Origin: Zygnema cylindricum | Lineage: Eukaryota > Streptophyta > Zygnematophyceae > Zygnematales > Zygnemataceae | Reading direction: 5' to 3' | Length of the DNA stretch: 64,000 nucleotides | Assembly: GCA_037447655.1 (NCBI GenBank) | Contig: JBBHKE010001378.1 | Coordinates: 390,148 to 454,147 of the forward strand | Program-made: the position numbers and the translations under genes | Shown: positions 31,542 to 42,198 of the stretch, piece by piece | Layout: each line of letters opens with the position of its first letter | How positions within the stretch are numbered: the stretch's first letter is position 1 | The notes under the pieces: generated by a model | Seen by the model: only the letters and a program-made list of their open reading frames with translations | What the model was told of the DNA's origin: nothing | The model's database searches: none

Positions 31542-32164
31542 GTACCTGTTTCTTTGAGGGCGGTTTTGGTACCCAGAAAAACAAAAAAAAGGTAAAACCA
31601 AAATCCCGACGACATTTGAAACCAAAAAAATGTCGTTTTCTGTCCCTTACGACTGCTTCAACTACACATAGAAGTTTGTTCGTGACCGATAAAAGTGTGT
31701 AATCTTCAGTTAATTTTTATCAACTTCCATTTCAGATTGACCTAAATAGACGTGAGAAACAATTCACAAAAGGAGAAGCGTTTGACCTTTTTACGGCAAA
31801 GAAAGCTAATTTTCCACCACAATTTCCACCACAATGTAACAATGTGAAAAGCCAAAAAAATGATTTTAACCATGTTGGTCCACACTATTTCAGCCGTAGA
31901 ACTTTTCAGTCTAAAGTTGTATGCAAATTTTGTAGTTTTGAAGTTGAAAGATCTATATGGTAACTCACGAGAAAACATAACTTTATGATAATTGTAATGT
32001 TCCTCAATTTGGGTAAATTATTCATCAGTTTTTCATCATTGAAACTTTAAATGAATGTTGACCACAACGATACACTGTTTCATAAGAAGAACTCGCCCAA
32101 AGAGTTAGAAAACAATTAGTTAAACTAATTTTGATAAGCGACGTGACGATCTCGGTCTGTACTA

Positions 32165-32386
32165 CACTGTATCAGTATTAGTGTTAAAAACACTAATTTG
32201 ATGCCCCTAAATTTTTTGGGGCTCCGAACATAATAGCTTAACACACTAAAAAAACAAAAAAAAAATCATTCCATTCAAAACATAATTTGGTATGCGGTCG
32301 AAAAAACGTCCCAATTGGTTGGACCCAAATTAGAACTAATATCACTAAATCAAACCCCACTCTAACCCTAACAGCGATTCGCAGTG
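32165..32386. mobile_element. MITE, CACCG family, copy G (222 bp)
   Basis: Begins CACTGTATCAGTATTAGTG and ends AACAGCGATTCGCAGTG, with TA on both sides (32163-32164, 32387-32388). Non-coding, diverged. In the methyltransferase intron. Confidence 0.65.
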
Positions 32387-33619
32387 TACTTTATTTAGTG
32401 TTATCAACACTAAAAAGCACAAAAAAAATAGCGTGATTAATTCTAACAGCGATGAATGGTGTACCAGAACAAGTGCAAAATAACTCATGTTGTTGTATAA
32501 ATAACAATTAAAATGCGTTTAATGCGACTAAAAGCACGTGGTGCATCGATATGAGGGTTAACAATAATTGGGTGTTCCTTTTTTTGGGCTTCTGAACATA
32601 GAATAGTGTTAACAATGTAATTATAACATTAATCCTTAACACATCCATAACACTAATTACATACCACTTAATAATTGTTCACGACAAAACTGCGACTTTC
32701 CTTTAATTAATACCACTAAAAAGAGTTCCCAGACTAATAACTTCATTATTAGAAACCACACTAATTCATGGAAAAGGCTTTAGAGTTTTTTAGGGTTTTT
32801 TAAATTCGTGCTCGCTAACTCATCTTTTGTACACAATTCGCCAAATTAACCCGAGAAATCTAAAAAAAAATAAACATTTGCTAAAAATTACATTGGATCC
32901 ACAAGTCAACATTGTTAACGACACCATAAAAAACAAAAATAAATCAATCAAGCACAAAAAAAACCACGTCGTTGATGAGAAATAAAGATACCTTCCGGAG
33001 GAAATTTTGAAAAGGGGTCTTCTCCCCCAAATCCCAATTTAATCGCCGTCTCTCTCGCCTCCGAAGACGGAATAGTCGCGTTACATTTTCGATTAAACGT
33101 CATAAAAGCCGACAAAACTCCCATGGGATCCGGCAATTTCGCACCGTCGGTCGACTTAACTTCCCCTCCCTCCTCAACTTCGTCCTCTTTTTCGTCATCC
33201 GCATCCGAATCCGCGACATCTGTCTCCAAATGTGTGACATTTGTATTCAAATGCGTGACATTTGTCACAAGAGTGTTGTCGACAGAGCCGGTCGAGGATA
33301 GAGGCGGCGCAAGAGACACCAAATTTAGTGTGGATTTTTCTTCCGAGGGGTTGTTTTTGTAACAAGAGGTTAAATCGAGTGGGGAAGAATGACTTCCGAT
33401 GTAATAAGAAAGACAAAACCCTAAAGCGAATAGAAAAATTAAACCGGTATTAGACATCGCTTTCACACGTGCGAAGGGGGACAAGGACAGGAAAGGAGAA
33501 AAAGGAGAGGATCCGGAAGACGGAAAGAACTTCGATGCGTACGATGGTTGTACGGACGATTGTACGGACGGTACGGAAAAGGAAGAAGCAGTGGTGTGAG
33601 GGAATTGAAGCACAGACAT

Positions 33620-33700
33620 CCTTCTCTGCGCCGCTCCTTATTTTTGTACGGTCGCACGTGCGAGTGGGAGCTCTAGGGTTTTAGGGTTTCTCATTTGCAA
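33620..33700 (-). promoter_or_regulatory. promoter region with telo-box-like repeat
   Basis: Just upstream of the methyltransferase-like start the minus strand reads AAACCCTAAAACCCTAG (about 33674-33690). Plant promoters of housekeeping genes often carry such AAACCCTA motifs. A CACGTGCGA stretch lies close by. Confidence 0.5.
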
Positions 33701-34558
33701 AAAATCAGTGGATCCTCGGGAAGAAAAAATGAAAAAAAAAGAAAAACTTCGAAAATTTTAAAAGAACGGAAAATCTCTGAAGAAGGAGGGATGGAGGGAG
33801 AAAAGAAGAGACGGAGGAGATCTATCAGCAGTCAGAAATGATCAAAAACAAACAGAGTACGGCCGTACAGTACATTTGTACGCTACAGTACAGTACTTTA
33901 CTGTACTTTTACCGTTTCGTATTTTTCAAAGTTTCCAAGAAGTTCGCACTAAATTCGGTGGGCCTGGCTCAAATCGGGCCACTATGACGAGTTTTAAGCC
34001 TAGTTGTTCAATACGCACGATTTTTTCCTTTTTTCCAGTTTCTACGTATTGTACGTGACTTTTCAAACAATCGTAAAAACACGTCTGCTGTAAACTGAAA
34101 GTGGAAATTTACGGGAACCTATAGAAAAATCACGGTAACTGTTTGAATATTTACGGAAACTGTACGGGAATTGACGAAAAGATTCGATGCACGTATCGGT
34201 ACTTCCTGTTCAGTAAACTGATGAGAATGTACACAGAAATGTACGGAAATTTATCGTCACGTCTACGGACATTTCCAAAAAGAGACTTTGCGGCGTCACA
34301 CTATTTGAGCGCCGTAAGTTCAAAATGTGTACGGTCGTCTTCTTTAAATTTTCGAAAAGAAACCGCCATAAATACTTCAACAGTTGAATGCGAAAATTCA
34401 CGCCACGGCAGTAGTTAGACAATTTTATTCTGATAAAAATAAGCGTTTCGAAGGAATTGATCCTGGGACTACGTACGCCCCTCGAACACGCTGGAAGAAT
34501 TGACCGTACAAAGTTGATGTCGATGTTTGAGATGAATGTGTAAGGTGTCATAATTATT
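33701..34558. other. non-coding, GTAC-rich
   Basis: Many GTACAG, GTACGG and TGTACG words (for example 33856-33910). No supported gene. Confidence 0.4.
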
Positions 34559-35593
34559 TAACGGAGTTGCTAATCGCAGAGACGATTTTTCCTGCGCGCA
34601 GATAGTTGTCAGAAATTGTACATTTGAAGTACAATTTCGTACAGGATACGTACCTTTAATTTCAGATCTGACGGTCAATCCGTCGAACAACTTTGACTGG
34701 AGAATTATTGTACCGGCGGTTAAAAAAGTGTCGCGCTTGCAAACGTCGACCGTCATAAAAAAAATAAAAATTCACACGGCCGGCGCAGTTTTACTGTAAC
34801 CAAACTGCGGCAGCCACATATAAATAAAATGGCTGCGCGCAGATACACCGCGAATCGTTATTAGTGTCAAGGTTTTTTTCGCCACTTAAAACATCTTTTA
34901 TCCGTATACTCGATTCGGATTGTGGATCTGACGGTTTCGATTGAAAGGTAACATTCTCAGCTTCCGATTGGCGGTCTCAAATTGAATATTGGACAATTAT
35001 GTACGGAGAAAAGATGTTTTAAGTGGCGTAAAAAACCTTGACACTAATAACGATTCGCGGTGTAGTTTATCACTTCACGATAGCCGCAAAAATGAAATCA
35101 ACTCGTTGTCACGTCCACCGTGGACGTGACGACGTGTCATTTTAGTTTCATCGATATTTATACGCGGGTAGTCGGGTACGCATTTTTATTTTGTACGAAG
35201 TTTATTTGGTTTCGTGCAAGTTTACACATGTTGTACGTCGTCCTTTAATATGTGTCCAAGTTCAATGTAACGGTTCGCGAGTTGATTTCATTTTTGCAGT
35301 AAACTATCTGCGCGCAGCCATTTTATTTATATGTGGCTGCCGCAGTTTGGTTACAGTAAACCTGCGCTGGACGTGTGAATTTTTTCTTTTTTTATGACGA
35401 TTGACGTTTGCAAGCGCGACACTTTTTTAACCGCCAGTACAATGTTCTGCCAGTCAAAGTTGTTCGACGGATTGACTGTCTGATATGAAGTTAAGGGTAC
35501 GTAGCCTGTACAAAATTGTACTTAGAATGTACAATTTCTGGCAATTACCTGCGCGCAGCAAAAATCGTCTCTGCGATTAGCAATTCCCCTAAT
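34559..35593. mobile_element. foldback element with a MITE inserted in one arm
   Basis: Left arm 34559-34845 plus 35065-35105 and right arm about 35276-35593 are reverse complements (TTGCTAATCGCAGAGACG, GTGTCGCGCTTGCAAACG, GGCTGCCGCAG words). The left arm is interrupted by the MITE at 34846-35062. The centre has a short palindrome, CACGTCCACCGTGGACGTG, near 35111. Outer ends are approximate; no coding capacity. Confidence 0.8.
34846..35062. mobile_element. MITE, CACCG family, copy A (217 bp)
   Basis: Starts CACCGCGAATCGTTATTAG and ends with its complement; the inverted ends extend about 65 bp (GTGTCAAGGTTTTTTTCGCC). TA flanks at 34844-34845 and 35063-35064. The other arm of the host foldback shows the uninterrupted site, confirming insertion at TA. 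Best-preserved copy in the window. Confidence 0.93.
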
Positions 35594-36092
35594 TTATTAT
35601 TGGTACTAATAATTTCTATAGTCTAATAACGATTCATGGTGTACTTTCCGAACAGATTGACACATATTTCGCTGTGGTGACGTAACACTTAACCATTTTT
35701 TGTGACGTTTTCTTAAAGTTGTGGATACAACAGCAAGACAAAATCCAACGTATTTGCGACGAAGTAACGCCTTTGTTGTACATCGGCGGCAAATACTGCA
35801 TACTTTTCGAAACATATTTGAGAGCGATGATTGGGACAGCGGTCATCCACCTGTGGAAGAACAGAATATTAGCTAATTCGTAATGAAATCATAATTACTA
35901 GTTTTGTCCTTTTAGATTTCAAATCTACTACGATAAACCGGGCTGACCTTATTCGGGCTCGTTTACCTTCTCAGATTGCGATGTATCGTGTTGACCTTGG
36001 CTGGTCCAAGCTATTCTTGTAATAGACTATATGGTCAAAGAGGTTCAGTAACCGAGTCTAGCTCCATAGGGGCAAAATAGAGGTCAGAGCTA
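35594..36092. other. non-coding with a solo MITE end
   Basis: A CACCG-type end in inverted form (CTAATAACGATTCATGGTG) lies at about 35622-35640 without a visible partner. No gene. Confidence 0.4.
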
Positions 36093-36303
36093 CATCGTGA
36101 ATCGTTATTAGCGTAATGAAAGCTTATTTGGCTTCCCCAAAGTTTTCCCAATTTCTCAAATAGAGTTATCCATACTATTTAAAAACAATCTTAATTTCTA
36201 ATTAGAGTAAATGATTTCTTTGAAAAATGTAAATTCCCAATTAGCGGTAATGACGGTAATTTATATGCTAAAATAACTTCTACGCTAATAACAATTTGCG
36301 GTG
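36093..36303. mobile_element. MITE, CACCG family, copy D (211 bp)
   Basis: Ends CATCGTGAATCGTTATTAG and CTAATAACAATTTGCGGTG, with TA at 36091-36092 and 36304-36305. The inside is diverged from copies A and B. Confidence 0.8.
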
Positions 36304-36469
36304 TAGCAATCATCCGACCCTGATCGCCCGCGGTACCTCTATGTAGGGGGGTCATCCACATAAGAATCCACATTGGATAATTTTATAATTTGATCTTATT
36401 GTTTCATTTTGAATATTTTTCCATGGTAAATCTCTCGTCGAAAATCAAAATACGATTTTAAAGTTCCTT

Positions 36470-37179
36470 AGGGCGTGTCCCCATGTAACCGATATTTTGA
36501 AACGTTATTTTGGAATTTACCGCTGATTTTACAGTGTACTTTTCAAAGTGTGCCTATGTCAATCGTTACTTGTGGGTTCATTATTTTGAATATGTGGCAG
36601 TTGTAAACGTCGCCAATACTTGCGACACCTATAAATGCCAACAATCTGCTGACATTTGTAGACACCAAAGATCTCTGAACAAACTGTGGACATTTGTACG
36701 CCGCAAAGAGCTCCTGACATACTGGGACAATTGTCGACGCCAACTGTCATTTGTTGACGCCCACACATGAACGGCATAAGCAATCGCCTACATCTACAAA
36801 ATGACATTTTTAGACGCTCACAAGTGGACAACATAAGCAAACGGAGAAACAATTTTTTTTTCGTGTATTCTCCCAACTGCAAAAAAACAAATGAAAACTT
36901 TTGACGCGTGCAACCCAGGCTTTCTATTCGTCAATGGGGTAGTATTTTGATTAAAAGTAGGTCGCGGTTTAATTTCAGTGCAAGTGTGAAGACGAGCAAG
37001 AAGTGGGTCGCGATGATAATACTGCCAAATCGCTGTACCTTTTAAGTTCTAAGATGACGCAAAATGTATTTGAGTTTTTGCCTATTTTTCGTACGGCGTA
37101 ATATTTTCAAGTAGGAAGTCCCATTTTCTGTGTAAACGACGGAAAAAAACCCTTACTTGAACAAATGGGGACAAACCCT
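36470..37179. mobile_element. 710 bp TIR element, copy 2, with iterated inner motif
   Basis: Begins AGGGCGTGTCCCCATGT and ends ACAAATGGGGACAAACCCT, an inverted pair. Within it a motif like GACATTTGTAGACGCC recurs about six times (near 36594, 36651, 36688, 36724, 36745, 36803). Its right part matches 18165-18305 in reverse orientation. Flanks TTCCTT and TACCTT are a possible 6 bp duplication with one mismatch. Superfamily not assigned. Confidence 0.65.
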
Positions 37180-38489
37180 TACCTTGACTGCTGACCATAA
37201 ATGTCCCGTGCGCATATTATGACAAAAAACTACGTAATTTTTGTAAAAAAGTTGAAATCCGTACGAATTAGACATCAACGATGATGACAAAGCCCGTCAA
37301 AAGAAACTTTAAATACTTTTAAAGTGACCTGGTCGGTACGGTCGCGGTCGTTGTTGTGGTCGTGGTCGCCGTCAATAATTAAAAATAATCATGATAAAAA
37401 CGATATTCAATATATTCAATATCGACAAGTCGAAGGGCTCGATATATCGCTCCAGGAACAACAAAAATTATCATGATATATTTGGTAAAAAGTGGACGTC
37501 TGTACATATTTAGGGTGAACCTCCATCAGGCAAAAAATGGGGTTTTGCACATAAAAAAGTGCATTTCCGTACAGATCTAACTCATTACAATAGAGGGCCG
37601 TACTTTTTTAAATATTACATGATTACTGGAGATTCGTCAAGAATCTCCAAGCTTTTGGGCGACAACGTCGACCGTCCGATTATGAGTTTTCGAAGCAAAA
37701 GGTCACTTCATCCTGTGATTCCAAAACGTTTCGCATGGAAAGGTCACGTACGAGCCGCGCGCCATCAGACATTTGCCACACGCCTTCGAACAAGCGGGAA
37801 TAAAATCCAACCAAAACCACCAAAAAATTCTTTGTTGAAGAATGTGTCGTGACGCCTACTCCACAATCCGCTGACATCCAAAATTTGCGGCGCCACGACA
37901 AAACACGAACGACAAAATAACTACAAAAAATACAAAACACGAACGTACAAATTGTACATTCACGTAGTTTAATTTTGCGGCTGAATGTACGGATACAAGT
38001 TATGATATTGTGCTTTTGGAATCTTTGATATGCTCGCCGTCAAAACATGAACCTACGTGCATCCAATCAAAAGAAAGCACGTGCGCGATAGATTCCATTG
38101 CTGACACGAACTATTACAGAAGTGAACAAAGCAATGCTGCCAGTAAACGTTTCCGTACGATTACTATCGGTGCCTGATGAAGATGTGGCTTTAGTACTGT
38201 AAATCGTACAGTACCCAACACAACAAATCGTACAGTGAATCTTCCCCCCTCGCCACCCACTGAGCGTGCGACACAGGGAGGGGGGGGGGTGCTTTTGAAA
38301 ATTTCATGCATATTGTACATAATTTACATACAAAACGATAAAAGTGACAAATTAGAATACCGACTACATTTTAATTTTTTGTCTTTAGTTAGTACAATAA
38401 GTATGAACCTTCGTATGGTCGACGAGGCTTTGTCTTTGTCTCATTGTTGGAATCGCGGAATCATTAAAACGCGTGATATTTTTATTCAT
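37180..38489. other. non-coding
   Basis: No supported gene. A GTCGCGGTCGTTGTTGTGGT-like simple stretch lies near 37340, and a CCTCCC/GGGGG tract near 38275. The 97-codon frame at 37559-37852 has no recognisable motif. Confidence 0.4.
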
Positions 38490-38734
38490 TTTCGTCGTCG
38501 CACTGTTGGATTATCCAAAAAAAATAGAGACACAACGACTTTCCTTTGTCGCGGACCACACAGTCTGTAAGTGAATTTTGCACGTCTTTGCCACTCTTGG
38601 AATCTTCTAAGAAGTGAACCGCGACATCCCCTAATTTCGTTTCGTCGTCACATTGTTGGAATGTTCAAATTGATTGGATTAGCGACGACTTCGTGCCGTC
38701 GCGAACAACACATTCTGTAAGTATATTTTGAACG
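38490..38734. repeat. direct repeats left of the DDE transposon, about 95 bp each
   Basis: Units 38490-38586 and 38640-38734 (TTCGTCGTCRCAYTGTTGGA, GTCGCGRACMACACA, CTGTAAGTRWATTTT), period 150. GCGACGAC words link them to repeats at 41071-41320 and 43617-44105, so they may be subterminal repeats of the DDE transposon. Confidence 0.6.
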
Positions 38735-39172
38735 CATATAATGCGTTAAAACCTCATGCGGTTTTTTTACGTACAACCTGTCATTTTAAGACAAACTCTT
38801 GTATTCTCTCATCTTTTTGTGTAGCCTCCTCTTTTTCTTCATATTTTTGTCACGTGTGGCTAATTTACATGGAGGGCAGCAGCCAATCGTATAGGCGAGA
38901 GCGTAGTGTCTTGCCGTATTGTCGTCGCTTCCCTCCATTACCTCGGCGTAGTCTACGACGTCGGCCAATAGTACAAAGGGAAGAGGTACGAAGGGATGGA
39001 GTGGGAAGAGAATGTTGTTTTGGAAAGCTTTAGTCCTCTCTATGCCTCGAGTGTGAGGGAGAGAGAGTTTCACGAATTAGCATATGTTTGGTTGTAAGTT
39101 CGTTTCATTACACACCAGAATTGATGTTCCACTAGATCAAGGGAGGCGGCCACTTGGCTACAAATCAGTTGG

Positions 39173-40932
39173 GTGCCACCGGAGGGGAGGGAGCACGAAA
39201 AGGAGGTGAGAGAAGAGGTAGAGGTGGAAGGATTGATACCGGTTGGGGGAGGAAGGGATGCGACAAATTTGGATGAGGTAGGAAAGGAGGGGATTTTACC
39301 GGAGGAGGGAAAGGAATCGCCGGAGGGGAGGGAGCATGAAACGGAGGTGAGAGAAGAGGTAGAGGTGGAAGGATTGACACCGGTTGGGGGAGGAAGGGAA
39401 GAGACAAATTTGGATGAGGTAGCAAAGGATGGGGTTTTACCGGAGGAGGGAAGGGAGGAAAGGGGTGAATCCGTAGATGTGAGGAGGGGGGAGGTGGTAG
39501 AAAGTGAGATGAGTAGGGGAGAAAAAATTCCATTAGAGGAGGGTGGAAAGACGGTAATGGGTGTAGACGGGGGGGAGAAGGAGGTGACAGTAGAAGAGGG
39601 TGAGGGAAGTTAGGCACGGGAAAAGGTAGAGAAAAAATGTAAAAAAATAAAAAGAAAATTAATACTTTTTGATGAGGGCGACGAGGAAGAAAAAGGTGGG
39701 GGTTTTAGGGAAGAGAAATTATTGAGTGATGAGAGGGAAGGGAAGACAGAATTGGGAAAGAAAAGAAAGGGAAAGGAGGCGACGGTTGAAGAGGGTGAGT
39801 CGAGTGAGGTTAGGGGAAGATTAGGTAGAAAAAGAAGGATAATAAAAAAAAATCCATAAGGTTTTGTGAGACCTTGGAGGAGGAAGGAGTGGGGGGAGAG
39901 GCGACCGTCGAGAAAGTTGAGGGGATTGAAGCACGGAGAAAGATAGCTTGGAAGAAGGGGATAGCAAAGTGTAAACGTAAAGTGAAAGATGACAATGACA
40001 AATTATACGTCCCCTCGTCTTCGGATAGCGACGAGAGCATCGAGGATGGTGAAGAACCGCAGGAAGACAAGCCCGAACCTGAAATTTTGGAACCCACCGA
40101 CATCGTGGTGTGGAAAAACGAGGATGATCCCACCACCGAGGACGAACAAACCCCGGATAGTGAGGAAAAACAACGTGAGGAAGAATTTGATGATGACGAC
40201 GAGGTGTTCGGGGCGCCTCCCACGCCGAATAGGGAGAGAGCCATTGTAATGGCTCCTCCGCATCCTCAACCTCCATACTCGGTGGAGCATCCCAATTGGT
40301 ATTTTCCTCCTCCCACAGGAGGGGAGGAAATGGACACTTTCGTGCCTCGACCCGATCATTATATTTCGGTTGCCGAATGGCCGAAACATTGGAGGTATGG
40401 TGAACCCCGGCCCCTTAACCCGGAAGCGAATCCTTTTCCGCAAATTCTTGACATCCCTCCCGATGTCACGGCACATCCAACATGGATGTTTATCTCCCTT
40501 GAGGACCGAGGCTCGACCTTTGCCCACATAAGGCAATTTGATCCGGAAAATCCACGGTTAGCGAGAAGTTGTCCATTCTGAGGATTTATGGAGTTCTCAG
40601 AGTTTCAGAGTTGCTACCTCATCATCATCCGTGGGATCCCCGGCTATACATCATCCTAAAATATTGTCGAGTATTTCCCGAGGTACTTGCTCGTCGAGAT
40701 GCTCGTACGACGATATTACAAAAGTTTTGCAATGTCGAAGTGCCATACCCTTGTCTATGGGAAATACAAAGGGTTCTGCCACCAATTAGGCCACCGTCAC
40801 CACCGAGAGGAGAGGATTTTCCTTTAATAATCGTTGCACTCACTCAACAAGTAGCAGCTCAACAAAAACAAATAAGAGCAGATCGAGAGCAATTGATGAG
40901 GCTCACACGAGCAATGTCGAAAAAAAAAAACG
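39173..40932 (+). pseudogene. N-terminal region of the DDE transposase gene
   Basis: An acidic, repetitive frame (39173-39613) has two 47-residue tandem repeats (REHEKEVREEVEVEGL type), then a TAG at 39611, after which the same frame continues in a Lys/Glu-rich stretch to a TAA at about 39858. The next frame (to 40579) is acidic (DEEVFGAPPTPNRER-like region) and then contains WPKHWRYGEPRP and similar aromatic segments. A frameshift near 40565 leads to LLPHHHPWDPRL and a basic helix (QQKQIRADREQLMRL), ending at AACG|GTAATT (40932). Function of this N-terminal part is unknown to me; it could be a separate element protein fused to, or read with, the transposase. Confidence 0.5.
39178..39462 (+). 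repeat. 141 bp coding tandem repeat
   Basis: Two units about 141 bp apart (GGAGGGGAGGGAGCA at 39181 and 39322), in the same reading frame, giving two similar 47-residue repeats ending LPEEGK/R. Confidence 0.85.
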
Positions 40933-41023
40933 GTAATTGGTATGTATTTTTTACTAACTCTTACTTCACTCTATCTCCTCCCATGATTCACCCACTCACT
41001 TCTTGTTTAATATTTTTTTAGGT

Positions 41024-41471
41024 CACTTGTGGTATGTTTGACACTACGGCGTCTTCAACTCGTTGTTGAATCAGCGACGACAATCTGTCGTCGCTGAATC
41101 TTGAAATGGCTCTAGATACTTGAACCAGCAACGACTAACATTGGTTGCTGAATTTAGCGACGACTGCAGGTTGTCGTTGAACCAAATTTTATTTGTAATA
41201 TTTTTTTTTTTACATGAATTAGGACTGACATTTTTTATTTTTTTTTTCACTTGTGGTATGTTTGACACTGCGACATCTTCAAGTCGTTGCTAAATCAGCG
41301 ACAACAATCTGTAGTCGCTGAATTTTTAAATGGCTCCAGATACTTGAACCAGCAACGACCAACATTGGTTGCTGAATTTAGCGACGACTGCAGGTCGTCG
41401 TTGAACCAAATTTTATATGATATTTCTAATTTTTTTTTTATGAATTAGGACTGACACTTTTTTTGTTTTTT
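41024..41471. repeat. 224 bp tandem duplication inside the transposase intron
   Basis: Units start at 41024 and 41248 (CACTTGTGGTATGTTTGACA). Each carries a hairpin: 41071-41097 is TCAGCGACGACA, ATC, TGTCGTCGCTGA; the second unit has a slightly imperfect copy at 41295-41321. Confidence 0.85.
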
Positions 41472-41531
41472 TTTTTTTGTTAGGCTCTCTTTTTTTGTTT
41501 TTTTTTTTTTTTTCCTTTCCTTTCGTTGCAG

Positions 41532-42040
41532 AATACCAAAAAGCAAGGCAGTGGTGGAAGGGTCGGGTTGCGACATTGAGAGACATACGGGCGACGAAAC
41601 ATACTTTGTCGTTTGCGGGATTTAGAAAAAGAAGTGTGGTGGTGACAAAGGCACTACCGGGTAGGGGTAGGAAGGAATTTCCATGGGTCACAGCAGTGCA
41701 CTCGGAGTTGGTGGAGGAGTTTTACCGCTTGAAGAAGGCGGGTATGAAAATGTCGGCAACCATTGTATGGACCATGGCAGCTCATATCATTAAACGTATC
41801 AAGGAGGAGAATAGGAGACTATTAATCGACAAAAAGGGTAAGGAGATGAAAATGAAAATGACAAAACGATGGACTCAACGGTTTTGCGAAAAACACAGTA
41901 TTGTGACGAGGTCTCAAAAAAAAATTTACAATTAAGCCCGGAGTAGGAGGAATACATCGAAAAAACAGTAGCGTATCACATGGGCGAATTAAAAAGAGGA
42001 TTTTTATCGGGTAAATTTTTTGAACATTTGTACAACTCAT
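41532..42040 (+). pseudogene. DDE transposase DNA-binding exon
   Basis: After the acceptor TTGCAG, phase 1 continues from exon 1 (..KKKN|EYQKARQWWKG). It reads LPGRGRKEFPWV, HSELVEEFYRLKKAG, MTKRWTQRFCEKHSIVTR, the CENP-B-type helix-turn-helix arrangement known in Jerky/Tigger transposases. A stop at 41933-41935 and a frameshift follow; the shifted frame reads KTVAYHMGELKRGFLSG. Intron 40933-41531. Confidence 0.65.
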
Positions 42041-42198
42041 TGCTATATGTTGTAATACATGTTACATATATTATTATAAATTTTGTTTTCTAGGGGTATA
42101 AATGCAAATAAGCGAATGAAAGTAGTTACCCCTACGATCATACTTTCCTGTCTTGTGTTTTTCTTAGAATTTTATGTGTTATTGTCATTATAGGTCGC

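Larger units (their letters stand above)
29085..33619 (-). pseudogene. methyltransferase-like gene, two exons, broken
   Basis: Exon 1 (33619-32992) starts MSVLQFPH and has a signal-anchor-like helix (TGLIFLFALGFCLSYYIG), an acidic Thr/Asp-rich stalk and ends KFPPE with donor GAAG|GTATCT. Exon 2 starts at 29603 after a T-rich tract and ACAG; the phase-1 join gives FPPEGVEPFLGETMIRGW. Exon 2 shows SAM-methyltransferase-like features: an IIIELGS strand, GASAIHMANV, FCIDDF, and DLIEVDAAHDFHSVW. An in-frame TAA at 29487-29485 sits in the ELGSF-GAS glycine-rich loop. One extra base near 29175 shifts the frame; the next frame then reads PKGVMFGHDI and RAVKLFA, down to about 29085. The architecture suggests a type II membrane-anchored enzyme, probably in the secretory pathway (inference). 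The intron is 3388 bp and carries several transposons. Confidence 0.7.

Noticed and set aside
36510-36882. Overlapping frames in the 710 bp TIR element
   Set aside because: They arise from the iterated GACATTTGTAGACGCC motif, which lacks stops by chance.
39810-40536. Minus-strand frames of up to 177 codons
   Set aside because: Antisense to the acidic transposon frame, which has the better coding signal and splice phase.
41071-41321. Repeats spaced by regular intervals, considered as CRISPR-like
   Set aside because: Only two units, hairpin words with flanking conserved sequence, and a eukaryotic context; a transposon repeat explains them.
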